From assembly GCF_000001635.26 (NCBI RefSeq), contig NC_000082.6, forward strand, positions 55,621,075 to 55,685,074: DNA of 64,000 nucleotides. The letters are read 5' to 3'. A program made the translations under genes and the position numbers. Positions 45,486-57,359 of the stretch are shown here, one piece after another. The stretch comes from Mus musculus (Eukaryota > Chordata > Mammalia > Rodentia > Muridae). The stretch's first letter is position 1, and the number at the start of each line of letters is the position of its first letter. Under the pieces are notes generated by a model. It saw only the letters and a program-made list of their open reading frames with translations. It ran no database searches and was not told the origin of the DNA.

Positions 45486-46682
45486 ATTAATACATTTATT
45501 TCTTCACTTTACATCTTGATCACAGCCCCCCTCCCTCCTTTCCTCCCAATTTCACCCTTATAAATTCCCCCCCATAACCCTCTCCCCTTAACCTCAGAGA
45601 AGGGGAAGCCCCTATTTGGTACCACGTCACCTGGGACATCTAGTCCCAGCATGTCTAAGCACATCCTCCCCCACTGAGACCAAACTAGAAGAGTCCTGTT
45701 AGGGGAAGGGGATCCAATGACAGGCAACAGAGTCAGAGACATTCCCACTCCAATTGTTAGGGGGCCCATATGAAGACCAAGTTGCACATCTGATACAGAT
45801 ATGTAGGGAGCCTAGATCCAGCCTGTACATGCTCTTTGGTTTGTGGTTCAGGCTCTGTGAGCCCTCATGGGCCCAGGTTAGTTAATTCTGTTAGTCTTCT
45901 GTGGTGTCCTTGACCCCTGCAGCTTTCTCAATTCCATCCCCCACTCTTCCACAAGACTCCCCAAGCTCTGCCTGATGTTTGGCTATGGGTTTCTGCATCT
46001 GTTTCCATCTGCTGCTGGATGAAGCCTCTCAGGAGACAATTATGATAAGTTCCTGTCTGCAAGCATAACAGAGTATCATTAATAGTATTGGGGGTTGGTT
46101 CTCTCACATGGAATGGGTCTCAAGTTGGGACAGTAGTCTGTTGCCCTTTTCCTCAGTCTCTGATCCATTTTTATCCATGCATGTCTTATAGAAAGGACAA
46201 TTTTTGGTTTAAAAGGTTTTGTAGGTGGATTGATGTCCCCATTTCTCCATTGGAAGTCCCACCTGCTTACAGGAGGTGACCACTTTAGTCTCCATAAGCC
46301 TCAATGGTAGGAATATCAGCTAGAGTCACTCCTATAGACTCCCAGAGTCTTCCCTGTCCCAGGTCTCCAGCTACTTCCAGAGATGCCCCCTACTAATTTC
46401 CATTCTCATCTCCAGCCTTCTCTTTAACCTCCTATCCCCACACCTGACCCCATCCTCATTCCCATCCTGACTCTCTTTCCCACACAGTCCCATGTCTCCA
46501 TCCACCTCACAAGACTATTTGCTTCCTCTTCTGAGTAATATCCATGCATCCTCCCTTGGGCCCTCCTTATTACTTAGTTTCTTTGGGTCGGTGGATTGTA
46601 CCATGGTTACCCTGTAAGTTATGGCTAATGTCCACTTATAAATGAGTACAAACCATATGTGTCTTTCTGGGTCTGGGTTACC
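45486..46682 (-). mobile_element. L1 3' UTR (old Lx-type)
   Basis: The plus strand reads as the complement of an old rodent L1 3' UTR: CCCACTGAGACCAAACTAGA, GGGCCCATATGAAGACCAAG, GAGCCCTCATGGGCCCAGGT. Just before the junction at about 46682 it reads GGCTAATGTCCACTTATAAA, the sequence next to the ORF2 stop. Confidence 0.75.
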
Positions 46683-49413
46683 TGGGGATGTATTGTTTCC
46701 CTAATTTCTTTCTCAGTGTGTTTATTGTTTGTATAAAGGAGGGATTTTTTTTCAGTTAATTTTGTATCCATTCACTTCACTGCAGATGTATGTCAGGTAT
46801 AGGAGTTCTCTGGTAAAATTTTTAGGGTCTATTATGCCAATAGGAATAGGTTGAGGTCTTTCTTTCCAATTTGTGTCCCCTTGATATCTCTTAATCATCT
46901 TTTGCACTAACTAGAACTTCAAATATTATGTTGAGCAGGTATGGAGAGAGTGGGCAGTTGTCTAGTCCCTGATTTTAGTGGAATTGCTTTATGTTTCTCT
47001 TTATTTAATTTAATATTGATCTTGGCTATTAACTTGCTGCATATTGCTTTTATTATATTTAGGAATGCACGTATTATCTCTGATCTCTCTGAGAGTTTTA
47101 ACATGAAGGGGTGTTAGATTTTTGTCAAAGGCTTTCTCAGCATCTAATGAGATAATCATTTTTTTCCTTGTAGTTTGTTTATATGGTGGATTACATTTGA
47201 TTGATTTTTGAATATTGTACCACTCCTGCATAAACTGAGATAAAGACGACTTGATCATTGTGGATAATGTTTTTTGATGTATTCTTGGATTCTGTTTGTG
47301 AGTATTTTAATGAGTATTTTTGCACCAATGTTCATGAGAGAAATTGGTCTGAAATTCTCTTTCTTTTTTGAGTCTATGTGTGGTTTAGGTATCAGGATGA
47401 CTGTGACCTCATAGAATGAGTTTGGCAATGTTTCTTCTGTTTCTATTTTGTGTAACATTTTGAAGAGTATTGGTATTAGCTCTTCTTAAAAATCTGGTAG
47501 AATTCTGTGCCTGTCCCTAAGATTTGTGAGATGGTGTGGGAAGACTTTTAATGACTACTTCTATTTTCTTAGGGAATTAAGAACTATTTAAACAGTTTAC
47601 CTGATCTTGATTTAACTTTGGTAAGTGGTATCTAACTAGAAAATCATCCATTTCTTTTGAAATAAGACCTAACGATTCTTTGAATTTCATCAGTGTCTGT
47701 TGTTATTTCTTCCTTTTCATTTTTGATTTTGCTCATTTTGATACTCTTTTTGCCTTTTAGATAGTTTAGCTAAGCGTTTGTCTATCTTGCTGATTTTCTC
47801 TCTCTCTCTCTTGTTTGTTTGTTTGTTTGTTTGTTTTTAGACAGAGTTTCTCCGTGTAGCCCTGGCTGTCCTGGAACTCACTTTGTAGACCAGGCTGGCC
47901 TCGAATTCAGAAATCTGCTTGCCTCTGCCTCCCATGTGCTGGGATTAAAGGCGTGCTCCACCACGCCAGGCTTCTTGCTGATTTTCTCAAAGAATCAGCT
48001 CTTGGTTTTGTTGATTGTTTGTATTCTTTCTTTCTAACTTGTTGATTTCAGCCTTGAGTTTGATTTTATTTTTGTCCTGCCATCTACTCCTCTTGAGAGT
48101 GTTTGCCTCTTTTTTCTAGAGCTTTCGGTGTACTTTTAATTGCTAGTATGAGAACTCTCTAGTTTCTTTATGAAGGGACTTAGTGCTGTGAACTTTCCTC
48201 TTAGCACTGCTCTCATTGTGTCTCATAAGGTATGCTGTCCCTTCATTTCTTGAATTTCAGGAAGTCTTTAATTTCTTTCTTTATTTCTTCCCTCACATAG
48301 TGATCATTGAGTAGAGAATTGTTCAGATTCCATGAGTTTGTAGGCTTTCTGTAGTTTCTATTGTTGTTCAAGTCCAGCTTTAATCCATGTTGCTCTGATA
48401 AGATACAAGGAGTTATTTCAATTCTTTTTTTTTTTTTTTAATTTGTTGAGGCTTGCTTTGTGGCCAACTATTTAGTCAATTTTGGAGAAGATTTCATGAG
48501 GTACTGAGAGGAAGGTATTTTCTTTTGTGTTTCGGTGAAACATCGTGTAGCTATATGTTATGTCCATTTGATTCATAGCATCAGTTAGTTTCATTATTTT
48601 GCTGTTTATTTTCTGTCTTGATTACCTGTTATTGGTAAGAATGGGGTGTTAAAGTTTCCCAGTATTATTATGTGGGGTTAAATGTGTGTTTTGAGCTTTA
48701 GTAATGTTTCTTTTATAAATGTGGGTGCCCTTCCATTTGAGGCATAGATGTTCAGAACTGGGGTGTCATGTTAGTGGAATTTTCCTTTGAAAAGTATGAA
48801 ATGTACTTCCCCATCTCTTTTGATTAATTTTGGTTGAAAGTCTTCTTGATTAAATAATAGAATAGCTACTCTTGGGTCTGTTTGCTTAGAAAACTATTTC
48901 CAGCCTTTTATTCTTAGTTAATGTCTATCGTTGTTGCTAAAGTGTATTTCTTGAATGCAGCAGAATTATGGATCCTGTTTTCATATCAATTCTGTTGACC
49001 TGTGAATTTTTATTGGGAAATTGAGTCCATTGATGCTGAGAGATATTAATGACCAATGATTGCTAATTCCTGTTACTTTGATGTTGTTATTGCTATAATT
49101 GGTGGTGGTGGTAGGTGTGTCTCTTCTTTTGGGGTTGCCATTTTGGAGTTATTTGTTTCCTGTGTTTTCTTGGGTGTAGGTGAACTCCTGTGTTGGAATT
49201 TTTCTTCTAGTATCTTCTATAGGGCTGGATTTGTGGATAGATATTGTTTAAATTTGGTTTTATCATGGAATATCTTGTTTTCTCCATCTATAGTGACTGA
49301 ACATTTTGTTGGGTATAGTAGTCTGGAACGGCATCTCTGGTCTCTGAGAGACATCTAAGACATCTGCCCAAGCTGTTTTGGCCTTTAGAGTCTCTGTTAA
49401 GAAATCATGTGTA
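46683..49413 (-). mobile_element. L1 ORF2/ORF1 segment, decayed, internal deletion at 46682
   Basis: Complement of ORF2 from just past the RT catalytic motif (46683) back through RT (CCCTGATTTTAGTGGAATTG region, GTRQ-type segment) and the endonuclease to the ORF2 start near 49080. The C-terminal third of ORF1 follows to 49413. Stops and frameshifts are abundant; three fragments of 61-82 codons remain open. ORF2's last third is missing between this and the adjacent 3' UTR. A B1 interrupts it at 47801-47972. Confidence 0.8.
47801..47972 (-). mobile_element. B1 SINE in L1 ORF2
   Basis: Complement of B1 (GACAGAGTTTCTCCGTGTAG, CTGGCTGTCCTGGAACTCAC, TGCTGGGATTAAAGGCGTGC) with a GTTT-rich tail. It has a perfect 16-bp target duplication TCTTGCTGATTTTCTC at 47785-47800 and 47973-47988. 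Confidence 0.97.
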
Positions 49414-49440
49414 AAAAAAAAAATTAAAAAAGAAAGAAAA
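49414..49440 (+). mobile_element. Poly(A)-only insertion with target duplication
   Basis: A 27-nt A-rich tract lies between two perfect copies of AAGAAATCATGTGTA (49399-49413 and 49441-49455). This is the footprint expected of an L1-mediated insertion truncated down to its tail. Confidence 0.65.
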
Positions 49441-49455
49441 AAGAAATCATGTGTA

Positions 49456-49575
49456 CTTGGGAGGCAGAGGCAGGTGGATTTCTGCATTTGAGGCCAGCCT
49501 GCTCTACAGAATGAGTTCCAGGACAGCCAGGACTACACAGAGAAACCCTGTCTCAAAAAACCAAAAACCAAAAAT
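49456..49575 (+). mobile_element. 5'-truncated B1 SINE
   Basis: Starts inside the B1 consensus (CTTGGGAGGCAGAGGCAGGT) and continues to GAGAAACCCTGTCTC with an A-rich tail. It immediately follows the second copy of the 15-mer above. No separate downstream duplication was seen. Confidence 0.9.
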
Positions 49576-49624
49576 GGAAAGAAAGAACTTGGACTTTTTC
49601 TATACCAGCAAAAAACAAAATAAG

Positions 49625-49712
49625 GGGAACACACACACACAAATGCATATCACTAGCACCACCAACATCAAATTTCAGGAATTAACAATCATTGGTTATT
49701 AATATCTCTACA
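49625..49712 (+). mobile_element. Short L1 inter-ORF fragment in inverted orientation
   Basis: TTCAGGAATTAACAATCATT and GGTTATTAATATCTCTACAA match the ORF1-ORF2 junction of L1 on the + strand. The same region occurs on the minus strand at about 49048-49125, so the two pieces are inverted relative to each other. Confidence 0.65.
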
Positions 49713-49934
49713 ATAAGACTTTCATTAGAAGTAGTGACCAGTGTCTTTCCCAGCCATCTCTCCCCAAAGCTAGCTTCTATGGAAATCACTCAAAAAGCTC
49801 AAGGGAAGAGTTACTGGCCTTACACCTGTCTTTTCATCTGTATATTTTCAATCCATTGACAACTAATCATATACATTCTAAAAAAACTTATTGACAATAT
49901 TATATGTATCCTGTTAGTTACACTGAAAAAAAAA

Positions 49935-50060
49935 TAAAGAAATAAAATAGCTGGATATTGAGCTGAGTGTCTACAATCCTGAAACTCAAAAATTGTGGAT
50001 AAGATTAAGTCCAAGGCCAGCTTACAGTATACAGTGAAACCCTGTGCTTCATAGGTGGGC
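49935..50060 (+). repeat. Possible degenerate B1/B4-like SINE
   Basis: AGCTGGATATTGAGCTGAGT, AAGTCCAAGGCCAGCTTACA and CAGTGAAACCCTGTG resemble a strongly decayed SINE body. Low certainty. Confidence 0.35.
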
Positions 50061-50072
50061 TTGTACATAGAT

Positions 50073-50136
<64 letters not shown>

Positions 50137-50149
50137 GATAATAGATAGA
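50073..50149 (+). repeat. (GATA)n microsatellite
   Basis: About 18 GATA units with two small interruptions. Confidence 0.95.
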
Positions 50150-51323
50150 CTGACACACACACACATACACACTCACAAAGCACATTGATCAATTTGAACC
50201 ATTTTGGTGTGTAAAGACTCTCCACAAAGTCCTCTTTCACAAAGTAATTCACCAAGTCACTCCTGTTCCAGCGCCTATACAAAACAAGCAATCCTGCCAA
50301 GTTCATAACTTGTCTAGTCTTCATGCACTATATATTCTGTAATGACTCCATATTTCAATACTGTACCAAGTGACATAAGGCAGATTTCATAGGCTAATAA
50401 AAATGTATATAGCTTAAATATGCTCCCATTTTTCAATTCAGGCAAACAATCTAAATAAAGCTCATTGAAATACCAATCCTTCAACCTCATGAAGCTCTTG
50501 GATCTAGTTTCTCCTCCCTGGGTCTAGGTTGTGTAGCATCACTAGAAAAGCGTTTTCATGCACATATTCAAAAGTACCTGGAGCAAGAGAGCAAAGTGCA
50601 TGCATATGTAAAGACAGACACGGCCTACAACTCAAACACTGGTGAGTAATATATGTACTAAAGGTAAAACCAAGGTAAAAAATTAACAACTGTTACCAAA
50701 AAAAAAAAAAAAATACTTTTTTAAAACCATTGTATTATCTAGTTTTCACTTGCTATACTGGGAGGTTAATCCCCATGAACACCAAATACAGCAGACCTAC
50801 CCACCTTAGAGAATTGTTGGGAAAACCTTATTTTCAGTTTGCTGGCATTGCATTGAAGCATTAAAGGAAGAGACAACTCAAAGTAGAAGAGTTCTGGGTT
50901 TCTTCCTGACATTGTTATTCTTGTCATCCCTTGTGACTGTCCTTTCCTTCCCAGACTTAACACTCATTTAGCCTGTCAGGGAAGTTCTGTAGGATCTTTC
51001 ATACCATTCACTGAGTGCACAGGAAGGCAGAGAAAGTACGGGAGAGTTTAAAGATTTGCAGGCATTAAATGAAGAGCATGTTCAATAGTGGTACAGTTGG
51101 GGTGTGCTAAAGACATGTTGGAGAGAGATCTAGGTCTGTGGACTCCGAGCAGATGTTAGGCTTATAGACAAATATTCATCCCTGTGCTCTGTGGAATCCA
51201 GTCCACTGTGGAAAAGTACCCACATCCTTGGCCTTTTCTTGGATGCATCCTCCCATCCTCCAACCCTTGACCAGAGAGCATGTCAAAACTTCCCAGTGCT
51301 GTTTAGACTGATTCTTAGGAGGC

Positions 51324-51326
<3 letters not shown>
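50150..51326. other. Intergenic sequence, no feature recognised
   Basis: Contains a short CA tract and an A-run near 50698-50712. No gene or repeat family recognised. Confidence 0.5.

Positions 51327-51393
<67 letters not shown>
51327..51393 (+). repeat. (CT)n microsatellite
   Basis: About 33 uninterrupted CT units. Confidence 0.95.
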
Positions 51394-51398
<5 letters not shown>

Positions 51399-52539
51399 CC
51401 AGCTCTCAGCAGGGCCTGTGCTTTGAAGCATCCTTCTCTTGTTTCCTATATCCCTCCTTGCTGCTGATTATTACCAACTCCTGGGCCCTTTCATTTAGCT
51501 CTTAGCTCTTAGCCTTTGGCTTAAAGGATTCTCCCAACCCATTTTGCAGTATATTCTCTTAGTTTCAATATCCACATGATTGACATTTTGCTCAAACTCA
51601 ACCTTCTAAAATGACTTCTGCATCTCTCTATGCAACTGCCTGTGTCAATCCTGACCCAGTCTTGGTTCTGATAAAAGTTTAATATTTCTTCAGTTAACCT
51701 CCAAAATTTCTTGTGAACTCCTCTTTTTAAAATATTAGCCTTGGCAAGCCCCAGTTCTGGCAAACTATCTAATTTATTAATTTATTTTCTCTGCCTGTGT
51801 ATTCTTGAGTTTGTATAACATTTTTATTCCAGGCTATTATAACTGTTCACAGATTTGAAACTCATCTTTGAATCAGCCTCTATCATTTTGTCATGGCTCT
51901 GTCATCAATAACCCTAATATATATCCTTCCTCCATTTTCTGTCATTTCTATTTCCCTGTATTCTGTGCATTTAAAAACTTTTCCTTCTCTGTACTCTTGC
52001 ACTGTATATATTCCATTCTCTACTATTTTCCTGATTCAGTGGAGACAAATCTGTTCTGTGGGTTCTTCATGTCTGTTCCTCTCACAACTCCTCTAAGAAT
52101 GTGTTCCATCTATCATCATGTTCATGTTCTTCTCTTTGAAACTGACCTTTAGCCTACAATTACATTCAAGTGTCCTACACTCACATACATTTCTTTCAAC
52201 CTCTGTTCATCACTTTTCCTGTATCTTTTGCATTCATCAAATTACTTGAAAACAATTATACTTGATATATCCAACTCAACTTTCATTTGCTTCTCACTTA
52301 CCTGACTGGCATCAGACCAACATGACAGTTCCTCTAAGGTCATCAGTGACAAATTTGTCATCAGTTGTTTCACTAATGATTGTATTCCAAGACAACATTG
52401 AAGAATATGGAGAAATTCCAATGATTTATATAACATTGAATTTCTTAAAGCAATAGAATTGTAACTAGGCTATGACCCCTGTTTATACTGAAATGTTGAT
52501 ATGCATGCATGAGTAAAGAGAGGAAAATCATCACATGTT
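51394..52539. other. Intergenic sequence, no feature recognised
   Basis: Short open frames on both strands at 51868-52456 overlap and have no recognised domain. No repeat family recognised. Confidence 0.45.
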
Positions 52540-53341
52540 AAAAAGCATTAAGTTGGAAAGAACCCAGATGCCCCTCAACAGAGGAATGGATACAGAAAAT
52601 GTGGTACATTTACACAATGGAATACTACTCAGCTATTTAAAAAAATGAATTTATGAAATTCCTAGACAAATGGATGGACCTGGAGGGTATCATCCTGAGT
52701 GAGGTAACCCAATCACAAAGGAACTCGCACAATACGTACTCACTGATAAGTGGATATTAGCCCAGAAACTTAGGATACCCAAGATATAAGATACAACTTG
52801 CCAAACACATGAAATTCAAGAAGAACGAAGACCAAAGTGTGGACACTTTACCCTTTCTTAGAAATGGGAACAAAACACCCATGGAAGGAGTTACAGAGAC
52901 AAAATTGGAGCTGTGACGAAAGGATGGACTATCTAGTGATTGCCATATGCAGGGATCCATCCCATAATCAGCTTCCAAATGCTGACACCATTGCATACAC
53001 TAGCAAGATTTTGCTGAAAGGACCCAGATATAGCTCTTTCTTGTGAGACTATGCTGGGGTCTAGCAAACACAGAAGTGGATGCTCACAGTCAGCTATTGG
53101 ATGGGTCACACGGCCCCCAATGGAGGAGCTAGAGAAATTACCCAAGGAGCTAAAGGGAACTGCAACCCTATAGGTGGAACAACATTATGAACTAACCAGT
53201 ACCCCGGAGCTCTTGTCTCTAGCTGCATATGTATCAAAAGATGGCCTAGTCGGCCATCACTGCAAAGAGAGGCCCATTGGACTTGCAAACTTTATATGCC
53301 TCAGTACAGGGGAACTCCAGGGCCAAAAGGGGGGAATGGGT

Positions 53342-53679
53342 TGTTATTAGACGCGTTCTCACGCCCGGCCAGGAAGAACACAACAGACCAAAATCTTCTG
53401 CGGCAAAACTTTATTGCTTACATCTTCAGGAGCAAGAGTGTAAGAAGCAAGAGAGAGAGAAAACGAAACCCCGTCCCTTTTTTAGGAGAGTTATATTTCG
53501 CCTAGGACGTGTCACTCCCTGATTGGCTGCAGCCCATCGGCCGAGTTGACGTCACGGGGAAGGCAGAGCACATGGAGTGGAGAACCACCCTCGGCATATG
53601 CGCAGATTATTTGTTTACCACTTAGAACACAGCTGTCAGCGCCATCTTGTAACGGCGAATGTGGGCGCGGCTCCCAACA
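53342..53679 (-). repeat. IAP 3' LTR
   Basis: 338 bp, TG...CA ends on the coding strand. Signals read on the minus strand: YY1-like CAAGATGGCG (53640-53649), perfect CRE TGACGTCA (53547-53554), CCAAT (53522-53526), TATA-like AATATAA region (53491-53497), and AATAAA polyadenylation signal (53410-53415). Being the downstream LTR it supplies the poly(A) site but can also start transcripts leaving the provirus leftwards. Confidence 0.97.
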
Positions 53680-53696
53680 TCTCCCCCTTTCCTTTT
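53680..53696 (-). promoter_or_regulatory. IAP polypurine tract
   Basis: On the minus strand AAAAGGAAAGGGGGAGA directly precedes the 3' LTR. This is the expected primer site for plus-strand DNA synthesis in reverse transcription. Confidence 0.9.
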
Positions 53697-54158
53697 AATA
53701 AGAGCAAATAGGCCACCCATATTAATGAGAGTGGAGATAGAGGTCAAATCCCCAGTGTGTAGGTAAAGGAGCCATGTACAGGATTAGCTCTTAGGCTCAC
53801 AGGCTTTTACCCAGAGCAACCCTGACCTGCTCCCATGTCGTTTTGCCTGGAGAGAAGGACACTTGGACACTCAACCTTCTTGAAAGATGACATGTCTCCC
53901 TAGAATAGGCTCATATATGCCGCAGAGCCTTTCTACTGCAGTGCTTAGCCGTGCAACTCTCTCGGGCTGCTGAAGCACACTCACTCTATCCCGTGCAATG
54001 AGACTAGCCTCATGAGATGTAAGAGCTGAGTGGCCAGCGACCTATTGCCTAAGCATAGATAACCATATATCAGGGGGAGCACCATGTTCTAGAGCTGCAA
54101 GCGCCTGGGCAATAACCACCTTGTCTCTCCTAGTTTAGGCCTTAAGCTTACAGACCAA
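53697..54158 (-). other. IAP 3' noncoding region
   Basis: Region between the env remnant and the polypurine tract, with stops in all frames and no recognisable domain. It is the usual degenerate 3' part of type I IAPs. Confidence 0.8.
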
Positions 54159-54665
54159 TCAAAGAAGCAACACTAATCCACAGCAAAGTGTATCTCCAAA
54201 TAATATCAATCCCACCCATTCTTTAAAGAAAGAAAATGCTGAGGAGATCCAATTGGGTAATCCTTTGGTCAGGGACAGGTCCAAGCGCGTGGAGTTGACC
54301 TGAAGTCTCAATTCCCGAAGGATCTGTTCAAATTCAGCCATCCAATTCTGTAACATATACTGAAAAAGACTTTTTGACAAATTAGCTGCCCTAGTAAATT
54401 TAACATACTGAATGGAAGTAACACACAATCCCGGAAACTTTTGTTTACATCCCAGCTGAGTTATTTGTCATAATACATCTAGTTGTATCTGGACAAGATC
54501 TATGAGTTGATTAACCAGCATGAGACCTCTCTGTATCTTGACATTAGCTGAGGCCTGTTTATCTATGACTGTAGTCACTGAGGCTGACAAAGTGTTAATG
54601 GTGTCAGTCGTCTGGACCTGTCCAGACAGAGCCAAGGCTGTCTGAATTAAGGCTAAACCCAGTTC
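54159..54665 (-). pseudogene. IAP env (TM) remnant
   Basis: After pol a frame opens downstream of a TAG at about 54668 and reads like the transmembrane subunit of a betaretroviral env. A helical stretch with LMLVNQLIDLVQIQLDVL is followed by an in-frame TGA at 54470-54468. An 89-codon stretch then has a potential glycosylation sequence (NST) and a hydrophobic membrane-spanning end (WVGLILFGDTLCCGLVLLL). The surface subunit and the start of env are missing, so no envelope protein can be made. Loss of env is the norm for type I IAPs and fits an intracellular life cycle. Identification rests on position and hydrophobic pattern. Confidence 0.6.
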
Positions 54666-54702
54666 CTAGTTAGTGGTAAAAAAGCAAGAGAATACTTGAG
54701 CA

Positions 54703-57359
54703 TTATACATCACCGTCATTGGGAGTGGAAATGTCGACATTATCCCCCAACGCTGCTCTCTTTTTATTATTGACGCCCTGGACATCACCAAGACGAGGGA
54801 CATCAGTATTCCCTTGGTCAGTCTGGATTTTTCGGGTGAGTCTTTCTGGTATCCAAAATGGGTTGTCTTCATTCTGTGGGAAAACACAGACCGCTCCCCT
54901 GGATCTTATCAAAATAGGATCCGGGCCATACCATTTATTATCAAGGACATTTTTCCATTTAACCATCTCATTGGGCCTATCTGGCTCTGAACAATGACGT
55001 TCAGCCGCAGTATGGCCATGAGCATCAATATTTAAAAAATTGAGTGTAAAGAGTGCCAAAGACACAGACACTCTTGGTGCTCGGGGTACAGTCTCCTCAA
55101 AAGTTCCCCTCTTCTGTTTTATAAGATAGGCTTTGAGGGTGCGATGCGCACGCTCAACAATACCCTGTCCTTGAGGGTTGTATGGAAGTCCAGTCAGGTG
55201 GGTTACGTCCATCTGACGGCAGAACTGTTGGAATTTTTGAGACGTATAAGCTGGTCCATTATCAGTCTTAAGGAGTCTGGGTTTCCCCCAAGCACTCCAT
55301 GCCTCAAGACAATGTTGAATCACATGTGAGGCTTTTTCTCCGGTTAACGGAGAAGCAAACATGATGCCAGAACATGTGTCAATGGACACATGGAGATATT
55401 GAAGTTTTCCAAAGGAAGAAACATGTGTAACATCCATTTGCCAGACCTGTAGAGGTCGAATACCGCGTGGGTTAATTCCCACATGAGGAACTGGCAAGAA
55501 CTCACAGCAGCTTTGACATTGAGTAACAATGTCACGGGCTTCTTTTCTTGTCAAGGAGAAACGACTGCGTAATGTTTCAGCCGTCACATGAAAATTGTTA
55601 TGAAAATTTCTTGCAGCCTCTACCGGGGATGATAGGGCAGCAGCCACCACTTTAGTGGCCTTATCTGCCAAATCGTTTCCCAGAGCCATGGGGCCAGGTA
55701 GGCCTGAATGGGCTCTAACATGAGTAATATAAACAGGAGATCTTCTAGATAACAAAACTAATTGTATCTGCTGAAAAATATTGGCAACTCTACTGGAAGG
55801 CTTAATCACTCCAGCCACTTCTAAAAGATTTACTGCATTAACCACATAACAGGAATCTGACACAATATTAAGGGGTTCTAAAAAGGTTTTTAAAACTTCT
55901 AAGACCACTAAACATTCTACCACTTGAGGTGAATTTTCATTATATTGTTTGGATACCACTTTACCATTAGCCACATAGGCACCTATGCCAGTTTTTGATC
56001 CATCAGTATATACCACAATCCCATTTTTAAGTGGGTTTCTTACTGTTATTTGTGGAAAAACAACAGATTGATTTTGGGCAAACTGTAAGATTGGATGTTT
56101 TGGATAATGGTTATCTATTTTTCCTGAAAAGGAGGTAACTAAAACTGCCCAATCATTAGATGTGGCTGCCAAGGTTTGAACCTGTGCAGCGGTATAAGGT
56201 ACAATTAAAAGATATGGACTTCGCCCAAAGTGGGTGATTGCTGCTTTTAGACCTTTAAGGGCAAGCTGTGCAATTGCATCAGGATACCAATCTATTATTT
56301 TAGCTGGGGATACGTTTGGATGGATCCACAACAATGGCCCATTCTGCCACAAAACTGCAGTTGGCAATTGTGCTGTCTTAAAGACACACAAACTGAAAGG
56401 CTGCGAATCCTCAATACGTTGTAATTGTGCATTCTGTAAGGCTTTTTCCACTTTTTGTAAGGCCTGGTTAGCAGCTAGAGTAAGAGTCCTAGGGGAGGAG
56501 ATATGAGGATCTCCTTCTAAAATACCAAACAAAGGCCTTAACTCAGCGGAAGGAATCTTTAAAAAAGGTCTGAGCCAATTAATATCTCCCAACAGCTTTT
56601 GAAAATCATTTAAGGTATGGAGGTGATCTCTTCTTATCTCTACCTTTTGGGGCACAATCTTATCTGGGGACACCACAGAGCCCAAGAATTGTCCTGTATC
56701 AGAAATTTGGACCTTTTCTGTGGCTATCTGTAAACCCCACTGACTTAAAGTTTTAAGTAGAAAAGGATATGCCTTTTGTAGCATGGTAAGGTCTTTATGG
56801 CACAGGAGGATGTCATCCATGTAAAGGAGCAAAATTAAAGAGGGGAATTGTTCCCTCACTGGCAAAAGAGCTTCTTGTACATAAAGTTGACACATAGTAG
56901 GACTATTGGACATTCCCTGTGGTAAGACCTTCCATTGATACCTCTTATCAGGTTCCATGTGATTAATAGAGGGGATGGTAAAGGCAAATCTGGGCCTATC
57001 CCTTGGACACAAAGGTATAGAAAAGAAACAATCTTTAATATCTATAATAATTAAATTCCAGCCACGTGGTAAGGCGGAAAGTACAGGGAGACCCCTCTGT
57101 ACTGGGCCAAATAAGTTCATTTGCTCATTAATGGCTCTGAGGTCATGGAGCAGTCTCCACTTTCCTGACTTTTTCTTAATTACAAAAATTGGAGTATTCC
57201 AAGGTGAGGTAGAGGGTTCAATATGGCCTAATTTTAATTGTTCCTCTACCAGTTGAATCACAGCTTCTAGTTTTTCAGAGGATAGGTGCCATTGAGGAAC
57301 CCACACTGGGTCCCCTGTTTTCCATGGTATGGGTCGTGCTGCCCCAATGGCCGCTAAGG
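54703..57359 (-). CDS. pol: IAP pol: reverse transcriptase, RNase H, integrase
   Basis: Uninterrupted frame entered by -1 frameshifting from pro at 57360-57366. Residues here are numbered from the GTG at 57306. RT: D89 in IIIDIKD and the YMDD box at 162-165. RNase H: D435 (YTDGSKTG), E464, D484 and D545, all four metal-binding acids present. Integrase: the zinc-binding H569, H573, C597, C600 and the catalytic D625, D682 and E718 with 35 residues between the last two. The frame closes at 54703, giving 867 residues from that codon, with all catalytic residues retained. The products copy viral RNA into DNA and integrate it. No ATG start is expected because pol is made as a Gag-Pro-Pol fusion. 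Intactness by eye does not prove activity. Confidence 0.95.

Noticed and set aside
50049..50324. Membrane-like protein rich in Tyr-Leu-Ser-Ile
   Set aside because: Translation of the GATA microsatellite on the minus strand.
53277..53522. Open frames of 69-81 codons in the LTR, repeated at 60110-60351
   Set aside because: They occur identically in both LTRs and read against the direction of the IAP; no evidence of coding.
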